This document shows positions 25,401 to 37,700 of a DNA stretch of 64,000 bases, in pieces. Both the position numbers and the translations under genes were made by a program. The stretch is from the NCBI GenBank assembly GCA_027382625.1, contig JAJKFJ010022690.1:1-64000 (forward strand). The letters are read 5' to 3'. Origin of the DNA: Tetmemena sp. SeJ-2015 (taxonomy: Eukaryota; Ciliophora; Spirotrichea; Sporadotrichida; Oxytrichidae). The notes under the pieces are model-generated. The model worked only from the letters and a program-made list of their open reading frames with translations, did no database searches and was not told the DNA's origin. How positions within the stretch are numbered: the stretch's first letter is position 1; the number at the start of each line of letters is the position of its first letter.

Positions 25401-27313
25401 TTACAGACTCTTCAGGTTAAAAACCTCCATCCCTTTGATCACGCTTATATAACTCCAACCCAAAGTCTGATATTTAAAGCTCCATATCAAAAGAAGTTTC
25501 TTGGTAAGATTGGGATTAGAATATCATTCCCATATCTCTTGTAAATAGATTAACTCCCTCTACTATGTTTTGATCTGTGACATAACCAACGTTTATAGAG
25601 ACTTCTTTAATTCCCATTTGCACATTCATATGCATCACCTTTTAAGTTAAGTCTATTTGATTTTCTTCAAATTCTTTCTCAAGTTACAAGAGTTCCTCAG
25701 CTGATAAAATTTCTTCTGTATTCTCTTTAATCTCAGTTTGAGTTGAGCCAAATAACCATGCAGTTATCCCGGAGTTTTAACTGTTTTATTGCTTTTCAAT
25801 TTTCAACTGAGGCTCTACAACTTATCTTATCCAATCCTTAATGATATTTTGATCCACAGCCATGAGAGAATACCTAAAGTGATTATATTCCTCTGAGCTA
25901 AGCTTTGTACTATTCATACTTTTCTTGTAATACTTCTAGAAAGCGACCAAAAAATCTATCTTTATTTAACTAAGGTGCTTTTGGGATATTTTAAACTCAT
26001 TCAGGGATCCATTCCGAGCCCTATTACTCTTCTTGATACAATTGTATCCGTATTGCCACCATTAGATAGCATTTCTTTTAGTAACCTTGTCCTAGACTGG
26101 TCTGAGATGCTTAAACTTCCTCGTCTTCATTCTATTAAAAGTTAGAGCTAAAATGTTACAAAAAATTCTAAGCCTTTCTGTAGTCTGACACTAGTTCTAA
26201 GCTTTTTAGCATGCATTTAATCTAAGCCTTCAAAAGTGTAATTGTAATACAATCTAGATTAATCGACACATTGATCTTTTTCACAGGCTTGTTCTGATAC
26301 TCCAGCTTAACTTTTAAGTTCACTATAAAATGTTTAATAAGCTTTTACTTTACTTGGACTGAGTATGAATTAGAGGTATCCATCATCATTGTTGATGATA
26401 GCAGACATCAGTTAAATTCTCTTTTCCTGATTGTCAGTCTGCTAGTGTATGATAGTAGAATCGTTAGGATTTAGGTAAAATCCTAAGCCTTCAACAGAGA
26501 GTAACTTGAATAGGTTTTAGTTTTGGCCTGTTTGGGTTCTGTCTACGAACTTTTGGATCCATTGCGAATTGGTAGTTTGAACCACTAGCTCCTTCAAGCA
26601 AATCCCTAGATTGTATTAGTTGCTTAAACGAATAATTATAAAAGAGAGATTCTTCCAGTGAAATGATCTTCAAATCTGATGTGAACATCAGTAACTCTTA
26701 TTTGTATGTTGTCAACAACTTTAGTTGCAAGTTTCTCTAGGTAACCAGCGTTTTCTTGATTCTAAATTTTGTTTTTAATTTCATCGATTGCGCTCTTCAG
26801 TTTTTCCTCTAGGTATGCCTGGTCGAAAATGTCTATAGTCTGCCACTCTTCTTGCTTCTGAGGTGATACGATCAGATTCAAACCCTAGATTATTACTTCC
26901 ACAGGAGAGCTTCCGATCGAAAGCCAAGGTATTTTAACCTATCAGATAAAAGAGTAAGTTCTTTAACTTTGAAAGTCATTTCACGAAATTTATGGATTCA
27001 ATTTTTGTATTAAAATCTTACTTCTAGGTGATTAATGATTCCCAACTCAATTTTAATAGGTAGATTGAACTTGATTAATTTACTAAAATATAGATTAGTG
27101 CATCTTATTTCAGCTTTACGTTGTCTAAATTCAGGTTAGCCTAAGTCATCTATATTTTTCTTGGTTAAGGGATATCTTTAGATTGCAATAGAATTACCCC
27201 AAAATGTATTTGGTTTTGTTCTAGGCCCTCAACATAAGCTCCAAGCTTTTGCTTAATCATATAAAATTATCTATGATGATGAAATTCACTCTTTCAAGAT
27301 ATTTCTCGAACAT
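13406..27313 (-). CDS. VPS13: VPS13-family bridge-like lipid transfer protein
   Basis: VPS13 proteins form long hydrophobic grooves that move lipids at membrane contact sites. The N-terminus is a chorein motif: MFEKYLER, a 38-nt intron (27252-27289), then QKLGAYVEGLEQNQIHFGVI. The middle is rich in short beta-strand-like segments with little recognisable sequence. About 17.3-18.1 kb holds the SHR-BD/VAB-like part (NHAGFALIIYAHTVVINHSY, TPLILYNHT). Near 14.1-14.4 kb is the Gly-rich C-terminal motif (GTGSLFKNTFEGGFGFIQSM, ALNSVLSGVTGVF). It ends EWLDIQILEIRKHRSLGS then TGA at 13406. The 13.9-kb span fits the usual 3000-4500 aa. AT-rich gaps near 16.84-17.22, 18.61-18.75, 19.54-19.61 and 21.21-21.48 kb are introns or IESs. 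Confidence 0.88.
16840..17222. other. AT-rich insert within VPS13, possible IES
   Basis: About 380 bp of much more AT-rich sequence separates a coding block ending at 17223 from the one starting MKGIPKQLKLKLILT at 16830. It stays open because only TGA is a stop, but its composition is like spacer DNA. No pointer pair was fixed. Confidence 0.4.
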
Positions 27314-27943
27314 CTTTGTCTATCTTAAAATATTATTATAGAAACTAGAAAATATCCTCTTAATTAATTTGATAGAACTTAATTTCTAATTTTGAATAAA
27401 TTGATTATGTACGAAAAGACAAATGAATAGTGTTCTTCGAGCAATAAGAAATGCAATATACTAACTATGAGGTGTTATTTGCACAATTTCTTCTAAATTG
27501 AATTTACTAAAAATATATTTTCCCTAACTCAGGTAGAAATATTGCTCAAATAATTCTCAATTCAAGTATATTTTTATAATAAGCTTTTAAAATATGTTTA
27601 ATAATGATCAATCTCTCTAAAGTTTTAATTTTTCCTTGTATTTAAAATTAAAATAAATTGTGTTTGAATAGTAAGAAGAGGTAATGAACTATTATACACT
27701 TTAAATTCTCTTGATAACTTTGCTCCTTGGTCTAAGTTGATTGATTTAAAGTTTACTGTATATTTTGAGCCCTTCCTTTTAAACTAAACATATAATATTT
27801 TTTGATTGCTTCCCCTGAGTCTTAATAATAATATAGATAAATTTACAATTTGAAAGGACAGCATTTCATATCCCTATTGCTAAAATAGTACAGTAAACAT
27901 TCTATTTTGTATTATAATTTTAGCTGGTTATAATATACTGAAA
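27314..27943. other. Divergent intergenic region, VPS13 and phosphatase
   Basis: AT-rich sequence between two start codons facing away from each other. It should carry both promoters. No distinctive motif was seen. Confidence 0.4.
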
Positions 27944-29592
27944 ATGGAGAGCCTAGGAGTAGGAAGCTAAAGTAAGCCTTTTGAGAAAAGAAATAGTACA
28001 GGCTTTAGCGCAATGCTGGAGATGCCCCTCATGAACTTAGATTATATTCTACTTAATATAATAGATGTGGGTCAAGGGAATAGTCCGCACTCTGGCCTAT
28101 TATAAAAGAGGAGTTCATTTAAGCTGGGGAAGAAGAGCAGCTTTTCCAAAAAGTCAAATGCATCAAATAAAAAAGCAACAATTTTTAATTACTATCAAAC
28201 TGCGGAGCACACGATGGGTCGCAAGGAGAAGGAGAGAGAAGTCCGACCAAGATCCACTCAGATAAAATTAAGCATTAAATTTAAAAGTGACGAGAAAGAT
28301 TACCTATCCAGGATGCTTGGAGACTTCGACAGGAAAAAGAATTATGAAGAGACCGTAATAAAAATAATGAATGAGATGCCAGTTAGCAAGATTAAGGAGC
28401 CTGAGGGAAGCTAATCTTTTGGAGAGCGATTCCCTAATACAACGGGTAAAAAGCGCACGATCTTTCTCGATCTGGACGACACTTAAATTAACTGAAAATT
28501 AAAATTTTGCACTTTAGTATATGTGACCATAATAAAAATACTTCATGCAAAACTTTAGAGCTTCGAAATAGAACACATGAATGCTTATGGAAAATAGATG
28601 AATTAAAGTTTTAAAATATATCAAAGTTATATTTTTAATCTAATGACTTATTTTTTAAATTGATGAAGGTAAGAGGAAGGAGCTAACTTTTTTACAAGAC
28701 ATTTTTTAATTCTCTAAGTAGAATATTAATTGTGCATATAGATGATGGTTTATTTGAGACCTGGCTTATTTTAGTTTCTAGATACCCTCTCTGAGCACTT
28801 TGAAATCGTTCTCTTTAACACATCGAGCTAATTATACACCGACTCAGTAGTCACGAAGATGCTTGAGTTTTCCCCTTCAGGCAGAAAAGACTATTTCACC
28901 CATATTCTCAGCAAAGATATGATACATTTAATTGGTTTGATATGTGCAGTATTATTGAAATATTCACATTTAAAATGAATAATGAAAATATAACTGATAA
29001 ACTAGGATTAAAACTTTACTATCACTATAGTTTAGACTTGTTTTACTCATATAGGTAGTAATTATAAATTCATAAAATCGATTTGACTTTTAAGACACCT
29101 CTAATTTTTAAACTGAAATAAAATATAGGATAATGACTCAGGGCACGAGATAAAGAACATTGACCATTTATGCACTTTAGATTCAAATAGAGAGATATGC
29201 GATGCCCTAATAATTGATAATAACATTTACTGCTTCTAAAAGCATTTGACCAACGGACTCCCTATCAACAAATTTGAGGGAAGCGACAAAGATGACTCAC
29301 TTTTATTTCTGCAGAACTATATCCTTGAAAAGTTATTTTTAAGTTCACAGGAGAGTCAGTAATAATTGCATTAAAATAATAATAATGTTTATACACAAAT
29401 TTAATTGATGTGAGGAAAGTAATAAGCGGCGACTTTAACTTTGAGAACATTGTTAGCAGCACTAGGACCTCAATGATAAGACAAATGATGAACAAAAATC
29501 TCATTGTAGAGTAGCTACTGTAGGGCCAAATTCCAACTCATTTTGATAGTGCGAGGGATGATGATGAATTCGTGCAAAGCGATGATGATTGA
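27944..29592 (+). CDS. CTD/SCP-like (NIF, HAD family) phosphatase
   Basis: This is a FCP1/SCP-type phosphatase of the HAD superfamily, usually acting on phospho-Ser/Thr of RNA polymerase II CTD or related substrates. A basic Ser/Lys-rich N-terminus (about 180 aa) precedes the catalytic domain. KKRTIFLDLDDTLV holds the DxDxT nucleophile motif, complete only after IES removal. Then come YLRPGLFQFLDTLSEHFEIV, LFNTSSQLYTDSV (motif II region), CDALIIDNNIYCF (motif III, the VDN block) and FEGSDKDDSLLFLQNYILEK. An acidic tail (DSARDDDEFVQSDDD) ends at TGA 29590. Four IESs interrupt the germline copy. The catalytic Asp pair is present. Confidence 0.9.
28480..28509. other. IES at the catalytic motif of the phosphatase, pointer CACTT
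   Basis: CACTT occurs at 28480-28484 and 28510-28514, an offset of 30. Excision turns DLDDTQIN-stop into DLDDTLVYV, the expected DxDxTLV. The insert carries an in-frame TGA and has no GT donor. Confidence 0.92.
28594..28737. other. IES in phosphatase gene, pointer ATAGATGA
   Basis: ATAGATGA occurs at 28594-28601 and 28738-28745, an offset of 144. Excision joins HMNAYGKQM to MVYLRPGLFQFL in frame, as in NIF domains. The insert is AT-rich and contains an in-frame TGA. Confidence 0.92.
28916..29128. other. IES in phosphatase gene, pointer GATA
   Basis: GATA occurs at 28916-28919 and 29129-29132, an offset of 213. Excision joins THILSKD to NDSGHEIKNIDHL in frame, giving the expected spacing to the IIDNN motif. 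The insert is AT-rich and has an in-frame TGA. Confidence 0.88.
29338..29399. other. IES in phosphatase gene, pointer TTTAA
   Basis: TTTAA occurs at 29338-29342 and 29400-29404, an offset of 62. Excision joins NYILEKLF to LIDVRKVISGDF in frame, matching the LxxLxxxxDVR end of NIF domains. A shorter repeat, AAGTT at offset 10, gives a poorer result. Confidence 0.82.
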
Positions 29593-29999
29593 TATCGTGA
29601 CTTTATTTTACTGCTTTCAAATACCCCCTCGAAAGATTTTAATAAAGGAGCTAGGCTCTTTATTTAATTTTTTTTCTCTTATACAAATAGAAGAATTAAT
29701 CGACATAACAACTTAAAAGAAAAAGTTAATTAGTGAGTTATTATAAGAATTTGCAGTGGTTTATTAAGTTTTAAATAAGAATTATGTTAACTTAAAATGA
29801 AGCATCTTGTGAACTTGAGAATTCTAGATGCTCTCAATTTTGCAGACGGTTTGATTTTTATCCCTAAGTTAACTCATTAGACTACTTTTAATCACTTTTT
29901 TATCTTATTTTGGCAAAGACTTTACTTCGGCCCTCGAGGCCTCGGATCAATGTGTCTCAGTCAAAACCTGCTTTTATGAAGCAGACTCACCCATTTTGA
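29593..29999. other. Convergent 3' intergenic region
   Basis: AT-rich sequence between the stop codons of the phosphatase (+) and the CX9C protein (-). It becomes less AT-rich after about 29900. No gene or clear terminator was recognised. Confidence 0.35.
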
Positions 30000-30594
30000 T
30001 CAAATGAAGTAGTTCTTTCTAATGATGGTAGCGAAGTAGTCCTTGGGGATGTTCTGAACTGGAGTTGCCAATCTCTGGAACTTTTCGAAGCGCACTGGAT
30101 CGTGGACGCATTCCTCGAACAAGTTCAGCTCAGGCTCGCAAACTCTCATCTGTCCATCTAGTTTGAAAAGGCACTCTCTTGCATCATTGAAGGAGTCGAG
30201 GCAGATTGGCTCAAAGGTCAGACTATATAATTTAAAGTTATAATTAGGCGGCAAGGAGAGCTAATTTACTTCTTAGAGTGGCATCTCAAGAGATCAAGGG
30301 CCTCTTTCTTGGATTCCTTGGGGTGTCTGTTTAGGTTAGCAGAGTTTGTGTTTCTCTTATCCTCGTAGCGAATGATTTCCTTTCTGCACTTATCGAAATT
30401 CACATAGAAGAAAATCAGTTGCTACAAAAAATGATGAGCACCAGCACTTTCTCTTACCTCAATACCTGGCATAGCATACACCTTTTGGAGATCGAAATCG
30501 ACTTCGTGACCCCTAGAAACAAATCATAAACAACCACCCTTAAAGCATACTCATTTCTGAAGTCCTTGTCTGTGAACTTGGGAATATTTGCCAT
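30000..30594 (-). CDS. Twin CX9C (CHCH-type) protein, probably mitochondrial
   Basis: The start MANIPKFTDKDFRNE at 30594 is followed by three short GT-AG introns of about 36-47 nt and a product of about 155 aa. The C-terminal part has two CX9C motifs: C-LDSFNDARE-C and C-EPELNLFEE-C. This is the CHCH fold of intermembrane-space proteins such as complex I or assembly subunits. Further Cys residues occur in FDKCRKE and LLRCHSK. The tail is VRFEKFQRLATPVQN and IPKDYFATIIRKNYFI. The exact family is not identified; a complex I subunit of the NDUFA8/NDUFB7 kind is possible. Stop is TGA at 30000. Confidence 0.75.
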
Positions 30595-30683
30595 ATTATT
30601 TATTATTTCTTTCTGCTCCTAATCCTCCTTCTATTTTCTTGAGTAGAGGTGTTTGAAGGGGCAGAAAATTTAAATTCAAAAAT

Positions 30684-33606
30684 ATGAAAGGCCAAGTTTT
30701 AAAGTCAGTGTCATCCAATGACCATCTCCCGGCATCCCATTATCTTGCCTCAAATTCAACTGCCACTTCGCAATATAAGCACCAGATTACGTTTTAAAAT
30801 GGTTTGAATTCCTCCAAGAGCGCTGTTAGCTAGAATCCTTAGCTCTATCATGCTGGCAGTCAAAATATCATATCGCAAGTCAAGCTAAAGGAATCGACCA
30901 TTTTCAGCAGCAACAATAATCTATCTTCTCACAATTAAAAATTACCTTTCTCTACTTTTTAAATGACTAGTCTCCATTATCAAATCATAGAAATTTAGAG
31001 ATTAGTATAGGTATAAAACAATTAAATAAGTTTAATTTGTAGATGAATAGGAGAGGACATCTGAATCCAAAGTAAGATATCTATTATATTAGATATACAA
31101 ACCCCTCTGAGTACAAAGCACATGAATCAAAGCAAAGATTTCCAATCTGCAAGTTTATTAGGAACATAACAACGAAGAGAAAAGAGTCATGGAGACGCAA
31201 CTAATTTATCTAGAAGGAATAGAAAAGACCATCCTAAAAATAAGGATAGTGAGATTAACTTTACTGCACAAGACAATCAAGCAGATAAAAAAGAAAACAA
31301 GTTTCACAGAAAGAACGCTTCTAAAGACTCTAATGAAGGCTTATAATTATAAATTAATCAAAATATAAACTAGAAAGCATCCTTACAACAAAACGAAGAA
31401 TAGATGTAGACTAACTACAACAGCAGTATACACAACAAAAGGCAACAAGTTCATCATCAGCAAAATAGTTCGAGCTAATCGACTTTACGAAATGGAATCT
31501 CGTATTAGAACTACGTTCAGAATATCTAGAAGCACTCTCCTTCAACAACTAAGATTGCTTCATAGATTTAAAACCTTAAACATAAAAGTTAACTTATTGA
31601 GTATCAGGGACAAAACACCAATCTCAACCAATCTTCAATCTAGTAAATCAACTATGACACCAATTCTAATCTAGGTCTAAGTGTTTTGAATGATATTTCT
31701 CACATTAGTAATGCAAATAATCAGACCAATTACTCCTGTATCATTTGTATCTTTTAAAGCTTTTCATAATGAGAAGCAATGAGAAGCAGAGGAGTTCTAG
31801 TTAGAAGAAGAACCATTTTTCTAATATGCTTGCAACCTCTAACTAAAACCTGAAAGAGAATTACTTAACTAATAGCTCTTTCATGGTAGCACCCTCTTAA
31901 TTTAACCAAAGACTGGATGAGATTAAAGCTGATGCTAATGCCCTTAAGTAATCTATGCTTGAGAATTCTTCAAAATTAACGTCCTCCCAACTGGCAACAA
32001 GCCATATGCAATCTACAGATACACAAAACTAGACTCACGACTTAATACAAACAAAGCAGCAGCTTTCTAGGCTTTAAACAAAGTATTCACAAATTATGAA
32101 TGAACGCTCACATCTCTTATAAGATTGAACATATCTTTTTAAGTTAAGATATGCAGCATAAAGATTCGCAGATGCAGAAATTCTAGAAAGAGCATCAGAA
32201 TTTAAAAGAAGAGTGCAGTTAAAAAGATTATAAGTTGAAGTAGCTAAGGTATGAAAACGATAGACTCTTCAACGAGTGCACAAATCTTAAGAATTTCAAG
32301 CACTTAATCAGTAAAGCCATAACTAAAGCTCTCACCTAACTTCTCAACAGTCTTAAATTAAATTTTAAATAGACTCATGGAATAGACTCTCAGTAAATGT
32401 TAGATTTAGAATCCGAAAATTTAAGAAAGAAAGTGAAAAGACTTACAGGTGAACTGGATGTGTTGGAGACTTATTTTGACAGTCTTTCTTCGATCATTAA
32501 GCAATATATCTCTTAGCCTGAGACTTTGCAAGCCCTCTAGAAAGTATTTCGCAGTCTGCAGGACTCAATAGATTTTATGAAAGAGCTCTTCAAATCTTCT
32601 AAGTTTAATGTTACTTAGGGAAAGAGAGTGCAAAGAAAAATTTGAACTCTAAATTATTATTATATAATTCGATATGAAAAGCTAAAGACTGAATTTCAAC
32701 AACTTATACTTTAGCTTACTCAATCTAATTAACTCATGGAGAAGGAAAATCAAATAAAGAGATAGCGAAGCTCTCAACGAGAGTAGGATAGGGAGAAAGA
32801 GTGTGCACTCCTCAAGCAAAAGATCAGCGAATTAGAAACCTATATTGAGGCATGAAAGTTGACCATTCAAAGAGAGTGGATCAGTAAACTTTAAATGAAG
32901 GCTTATCTTTATTTAGATTCCATCATATATAGTTTATAAGGAGTAAGTGATAAAGATGAGAGAGAATATAGATCTCTTCAAGGAAAACATCAAGAGCTTG
33001 AAAAATTAAAACGATAATCTTCAGCTCAAACTAAAAGAAAACACTACCTAGGTTGAGATAAAGCAATTGCAAATACTTTTTAACGGCTTAAAAGAGGATA
33101 ATTCTAAACTAGTAGAGGAAATTAAAACTGTGCAGGAGGATAAAAAGTAGCTATCACATTTTCTAGACGTTAGTAAGGAGACCATTCAAAATTAAAATGG
33201 AATTATTACTGGGCTACAAAGTGTGATAGATAATTTCTCGAAGCCTCAAAAGCAGTCAATGGCTGCAATAAATTTCCAATAACTCCTCCCAGCAATGGAA
33301 ATGAGTAGAAATGACAGCAAGGCTTTATGCTCTACGACAAAGTACCCGTCTGGGAACGTTATATCGCAAGGAAGTAACGACTCTGCCCGATATCATATAA
33401 GTTTTAGCTAGGAGAGAATTAAGAACCTTGGCTCAAGTGTAGATTAGATCAAGCAGAAGTAAAAGAGTAAAAGTAGGAGATAATATGAAAAGCAAGCTAT
33501 TCCAACTCAGAGTCCAATCATTATGAGCAATCAGAGACAGATAGTTTAATTAATTAAATGCTAACTTTGGGAAAAAGATTATTTACTATACCTAATTTTA
33601 TTATGA
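30684..33606 (+). CDS. Gln/Ser-rich coiled-coil protein
   Basis: It starts MKGQVLKSVSSNDHLPASHY. The N-terminal third is low-complexity Ser/Asn/Gln text. The rest has heptad-like Leu/Lys/Glu stretches, for example LKENTTQVEIKQLQILFNGL and EDNSKLVEEIKTVQEDKKQL. Many TAA and TAG codons serve as Gln. At least one intron or IES is needed near 31015-31045, where the first frame meets TGA. The C-terminus carries KQKSKSRRQYEKQAIPTQSP; TGA is at 33604. A structural or centrosome/cortex role is plausible but not shown. Confidence 0.6.
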
Positions 33607-33738
33607 TGTTTATACATCTAAAAAGTACTCAGGGGTTTTACAAATTGTTAAAAATATGGTGACAAATAAAAAAGTGTCACATTTTATTTTTTCAATAAAA
33701 AAAACTTGCTTACTATATAATTAGTTCTTCAGAATCCT

Positions 33739-34735
33739 ATGCAAATGACGAAACCTGCTCTACTTCACCAATCGGCCATTATGCCTAATCAAACCCTTAG
33801 ATAATTAGCAGCACAGAACTGCAACGATTAGAGCATTTTGAGCGATATAAATTTACTCCCAATAAGTCCAGCTGCAGATTTCCAAACTAATAAACATATT
33901 AATATTCCAGAAGTTGGTGCTAACTAAAATAGATCTTACTCAAACCTTTCATCTAGAAGCGCTAATAACATCTCTCACAGAAATTTCTATTCTAATCCCC
34001 TTCTTAACTCTCAGTTTAATTTAAGTTACCTTAGCAAATACATTCTAACGCCTTTCAAGTTTAATAGAAAGAGCAAAGAGAAATTTATTTCATATGATCT
34101 TTTCATTTTAAATTTAGCGAAGCAAATCTGCTCTTTCAATTTAGGCGAGTCAATAAATACCATAGCAAAGTTACATAAATCTTAACGACACAAGTTTAGT
34201 CCTATAGCAGATAGAAGTACCTAGCTATGCAGATTAATCCCAACTAGCTATGGGAGGAAATAACTAAAATATCTATTAGGACCAAAGTGGCCTATTCAAT
34301 GAGTCCTTCATTAAATATCTTTCTGCCGATAATAAGCCTTTAAATTCACAGCTGGTGAATACATTTTAGGAGAACAGTATTAATAATCCAGGTTATTCCA
34401 CTCATAATGAAGATTAAGATTGCAATTACCTAAGGCAGAGAAATCCTAGCCATGCTCTAATGTAAATCGAGAGAGGAGAAGATATTTTCATTAACTAGCA
34501 AAATAGATTGCTAAATAGTGCAAACAGCGGATAACTTGAGGGAAATTAAAGCATATTAGGTTCATTTATTGGAGTTGGAAGTGCCGCTAGTCCTATGACA
34601 GCCAGATTTAGCTCATTCTAAAATCAATAAAAGTCAAAAATTGTCATTCCCTCAACTCTTAATTATTTTAAACAAATGATCTTTCAAGACTTAACATTAA
34701 GGAGAATACCAAGAATATCCTTTCAAATTACTTGA
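33739..34735 (+). CDS. Asn/Ser-rich protein, uncharacterised
   Basis: ATG at 33739 (MQMTKPALLHQSAIMPNQTL) opens a Gln/Asn/Ser-rich product. Blocks include SNLSSRSANNISHRNFYSN, KSKEKFISYDLFILNLAKQI and FIGVGSAASPMTARFSSFQN. TGA is at 34733, 34 bp from the convergent ARMC9 stop. Frame changes around 34240-34400 imply one or more short introns or IESs that I did not resolve. No family recognised. Confidence 0.5.
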
Positions 34736-34769
34736 ACAGAAGTGTAAAATTATTCAAATATATACTCAC

Positions 34770-37700
34770 TCACTAATAATATTGTTCATTGTTTTATATT
34801 TATGGCAAAGTCTGTCTAATTTATCCAGCGCCTGGCTGAATTCTCTTTTTAGAAGCTTGATTATTCATTCTTTGAGGTAATTGCTTTAATGAATTATCAG
34901 GTGGCGATCTCGGGAGCTTTTCCTTCGAGATAAAGGCTTATTTGAATTCTTAAATGTCATCATCCTAAATAAAAATAAATAAATACTTATACTTACAGTA
35001 ACTTCGCCATTCTTCTTTTTTATCTGAGGTAAAATAGTTGCAACCTAATCTTGCTAGCTTTCCTGCAAGGCATTTCTCTTGCTTGATTGATTTCCATATT
35101 GCTGTCTGTCATTTCCAAAAGGTGTCCTTGGAAGTTTAGGTCTGTGCTGCATTTCAGAAGGTAAATTACGAGGAGGTCCGTTTGGATCATCTTATGACAT
35201 GCTTTCATTCAAATTTTATTAGTTTTGGCCCATATCAGAAGGATAGCCATCCTACATATTAATCATGCTATCTTGCAATCGATTGTTGTTAGTGATCCTA
35301 GAGGTATTTGTAGAATGCTGCTATCTCATTGCTTAAGCAGATTTAATGGGCGTTACAGGCCTCATCAAAGGACGGCCATCTTGGTGTTACGAGCGAGTTT
35401 GTTGCGAATAGGGAGAGTGGATGTTATTGTGGCTTGCATTTCCAGAAATGTTCATATTGCTCTCCTTGTGCTGTTGCTAATGCATTCTTCTTTGTCGCTC
35501 CCTGTCTATCATGCTTTGAACATTCTAGACTTGCACTCTTTAGTCATCTTGAGATCCCATGAATTCACTAACCAAAAGATCCTCACCAAGCAGGAGTCCT
35601 TGAACATCTATGATGTCATTGAACTCACCTCCATTTTCCTCTTCTACCTATTCTTCGTCATCTTCATCGTCATCTTCATCATCTTCCTCCTCATCCTAAC
35701 TCTCATCATCTTACTCATTGGCATCTAAACTTTAGGCCTCTTCTCTTTCTTAATTTTCTCCTTCTTCTGGGGCTAACTGCTTGAGAATGTACTGAATTTG
35801 CCTCTAAAATTGCTCGTCACTTTGCTCCATCAGATATGTCAAAATCTCTATCATTCCAAGAAACGATAAAATAAATACTCTAGTATTTCAATCCAAGAGC
35901 TTTTGCCTCTTCCCTTAATTTCTCTCTCGTGAAAATTGAATAAAGAGTTCCGTTCACATAAGTTCTTACTTAAATGTTGTCATGCTCGACAAGTTCGCAC
36001 AAGACTGTCAGAATTTAAAGATCAGGGTCCTCAATCTTGTTTTACCTGCACTTCTTAAAGATAGATTCATGAGAAGAGCGCTGGCATATTCTAAACTATA
36101 GTCTGAAATTTCATTATCTGATTAGTTTGCATTCTTTAGCACTCCAGTCACCCATTTAATCATGTCGAGCTCTATCATAATGTTTTGAGGCTTCTTCCTA
36201 AGAGAAAACTTTTAAAGAGTACCTAATGAGCTTTGCCTTAAGGGAGTGTCGTTTTATTCTTAGTGCAGGATTTCTACTAAAACTTAAACTAGATCTGGTT
36301 TCTGTAACAGATAAGATCGGCCCGCGGATTCAGAAGCTAGCGCATTTATAAGTGTCATAGTGTATTCAATTACTCTCTTGGAACATTAAAGAAGCCTATC
36401 TAACACTTTGAAGCCCTAATCTATCTTGTTTTCTCTATTGCTGCATCCTAGAATATCATAGTGCATGTATAGAAAGATTATCTTCTTAACGATCGATTTT
36501 TTCATCCCTTTGGAAAGTCTCCATCTAAGAGCTTAGAGAGTTGCGCATATTTTATGTTCTTCATTTGAGGTCATCAAGAAGTGCTTTATCTTTTAGAAGT
36601 TTAGTGGAGCGATGTCCATAAGGCTTTGCACACCTTAGAAACTTTACGGTTATTGATTATTCTAATTCATCTACTACATCTGTTGAGCATTTTAGAAACG
36701 GTTATTAAGCTATCTAAGCAAATATATGAAACTATTTCAATCTATTGATAGGTTCTCCTTCTTCATCATAATTATCTTATTAGTATTGCTACTACTATCC
36801 TCTCATCATCATTTAGTTTTGCTGTTGTTGCTGGTTATATTACTACTGCTGCTGCATCTGTTATTAGCCCATCTGCATCATCTATTGTTGCTGAATACTT
36901 TCCAGGAATGTTCTCTTGTTCATTGAAATACCATGCTTTTTCTCTAACTCCTCACTATTGTTATTCAAAAATGCCTCAAACCTCGCCATCTTATCTTTGA
37001 TAGGAACCAATGAAACCTTATTGAGTGTGAATTTAGCACCCATCGATTCAAGACTAAAGAGAAGCTCTTTGGAAATGTTGAGTATCTCTTTTGAGAAGTT
37101 TGTCCACTTGCTTTGCGAATCAATAAGCGTCTATTTAGCATACTCTTCCTTCCTTTGAAGTAGAACATAGTGCTTTTGAAGCATCAATAATCGTTCCTTC
37201 ATGTCTTCAGTCTCAGGTGAATCATAAATTCCCTAGAGATCCCCTTTCGCGTTTGGATTTTAACGCTTTTTAAAGTTGGCGTACCAGTGGAATACCTGAG
37301 GCGAAGACAGCTTTGGCAGATTAATAAATTAACATTTACTATCTAATTGTTGGAGAGAAATTCTTTGACTTTGTTTCTTAAGTCAGTGGCCCATTTCTTA
37401 GTGCAGAGGCCTTTGAAAATAGGGTGGTCAAGAGGATTCGTTACATAAGGGAGAGCGTAAAACTGAAGAAATTCAGAGGTCTTAGAAAGCTCTTAGCCCT
37501 TGGTGTCGAGGAAACTCTTGAATGCGCCTAACTCCTTTTGCAGCTCTTTTTGAGAATTGCCGGCCGAGGGATTAATAGGATGCACTGGAAAAATGGCAAA
37601 ATATATATGCAAGTAGAACTCCAGTTTCTAGCAAATAAATACAACTTATAAATGTTAGACAAATGATGTCATTTTAACGGAGTGAGAGCGGCACAAATCT

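Noticed and set aside
35225..35728. 167-aa plus-strand ORF
   Set aside because: It is the antisense shadow of the Asp/Glu-rich C-terminal part of ARMC9; its Ile/Leu/Phe richness is the complement of acidic codons.
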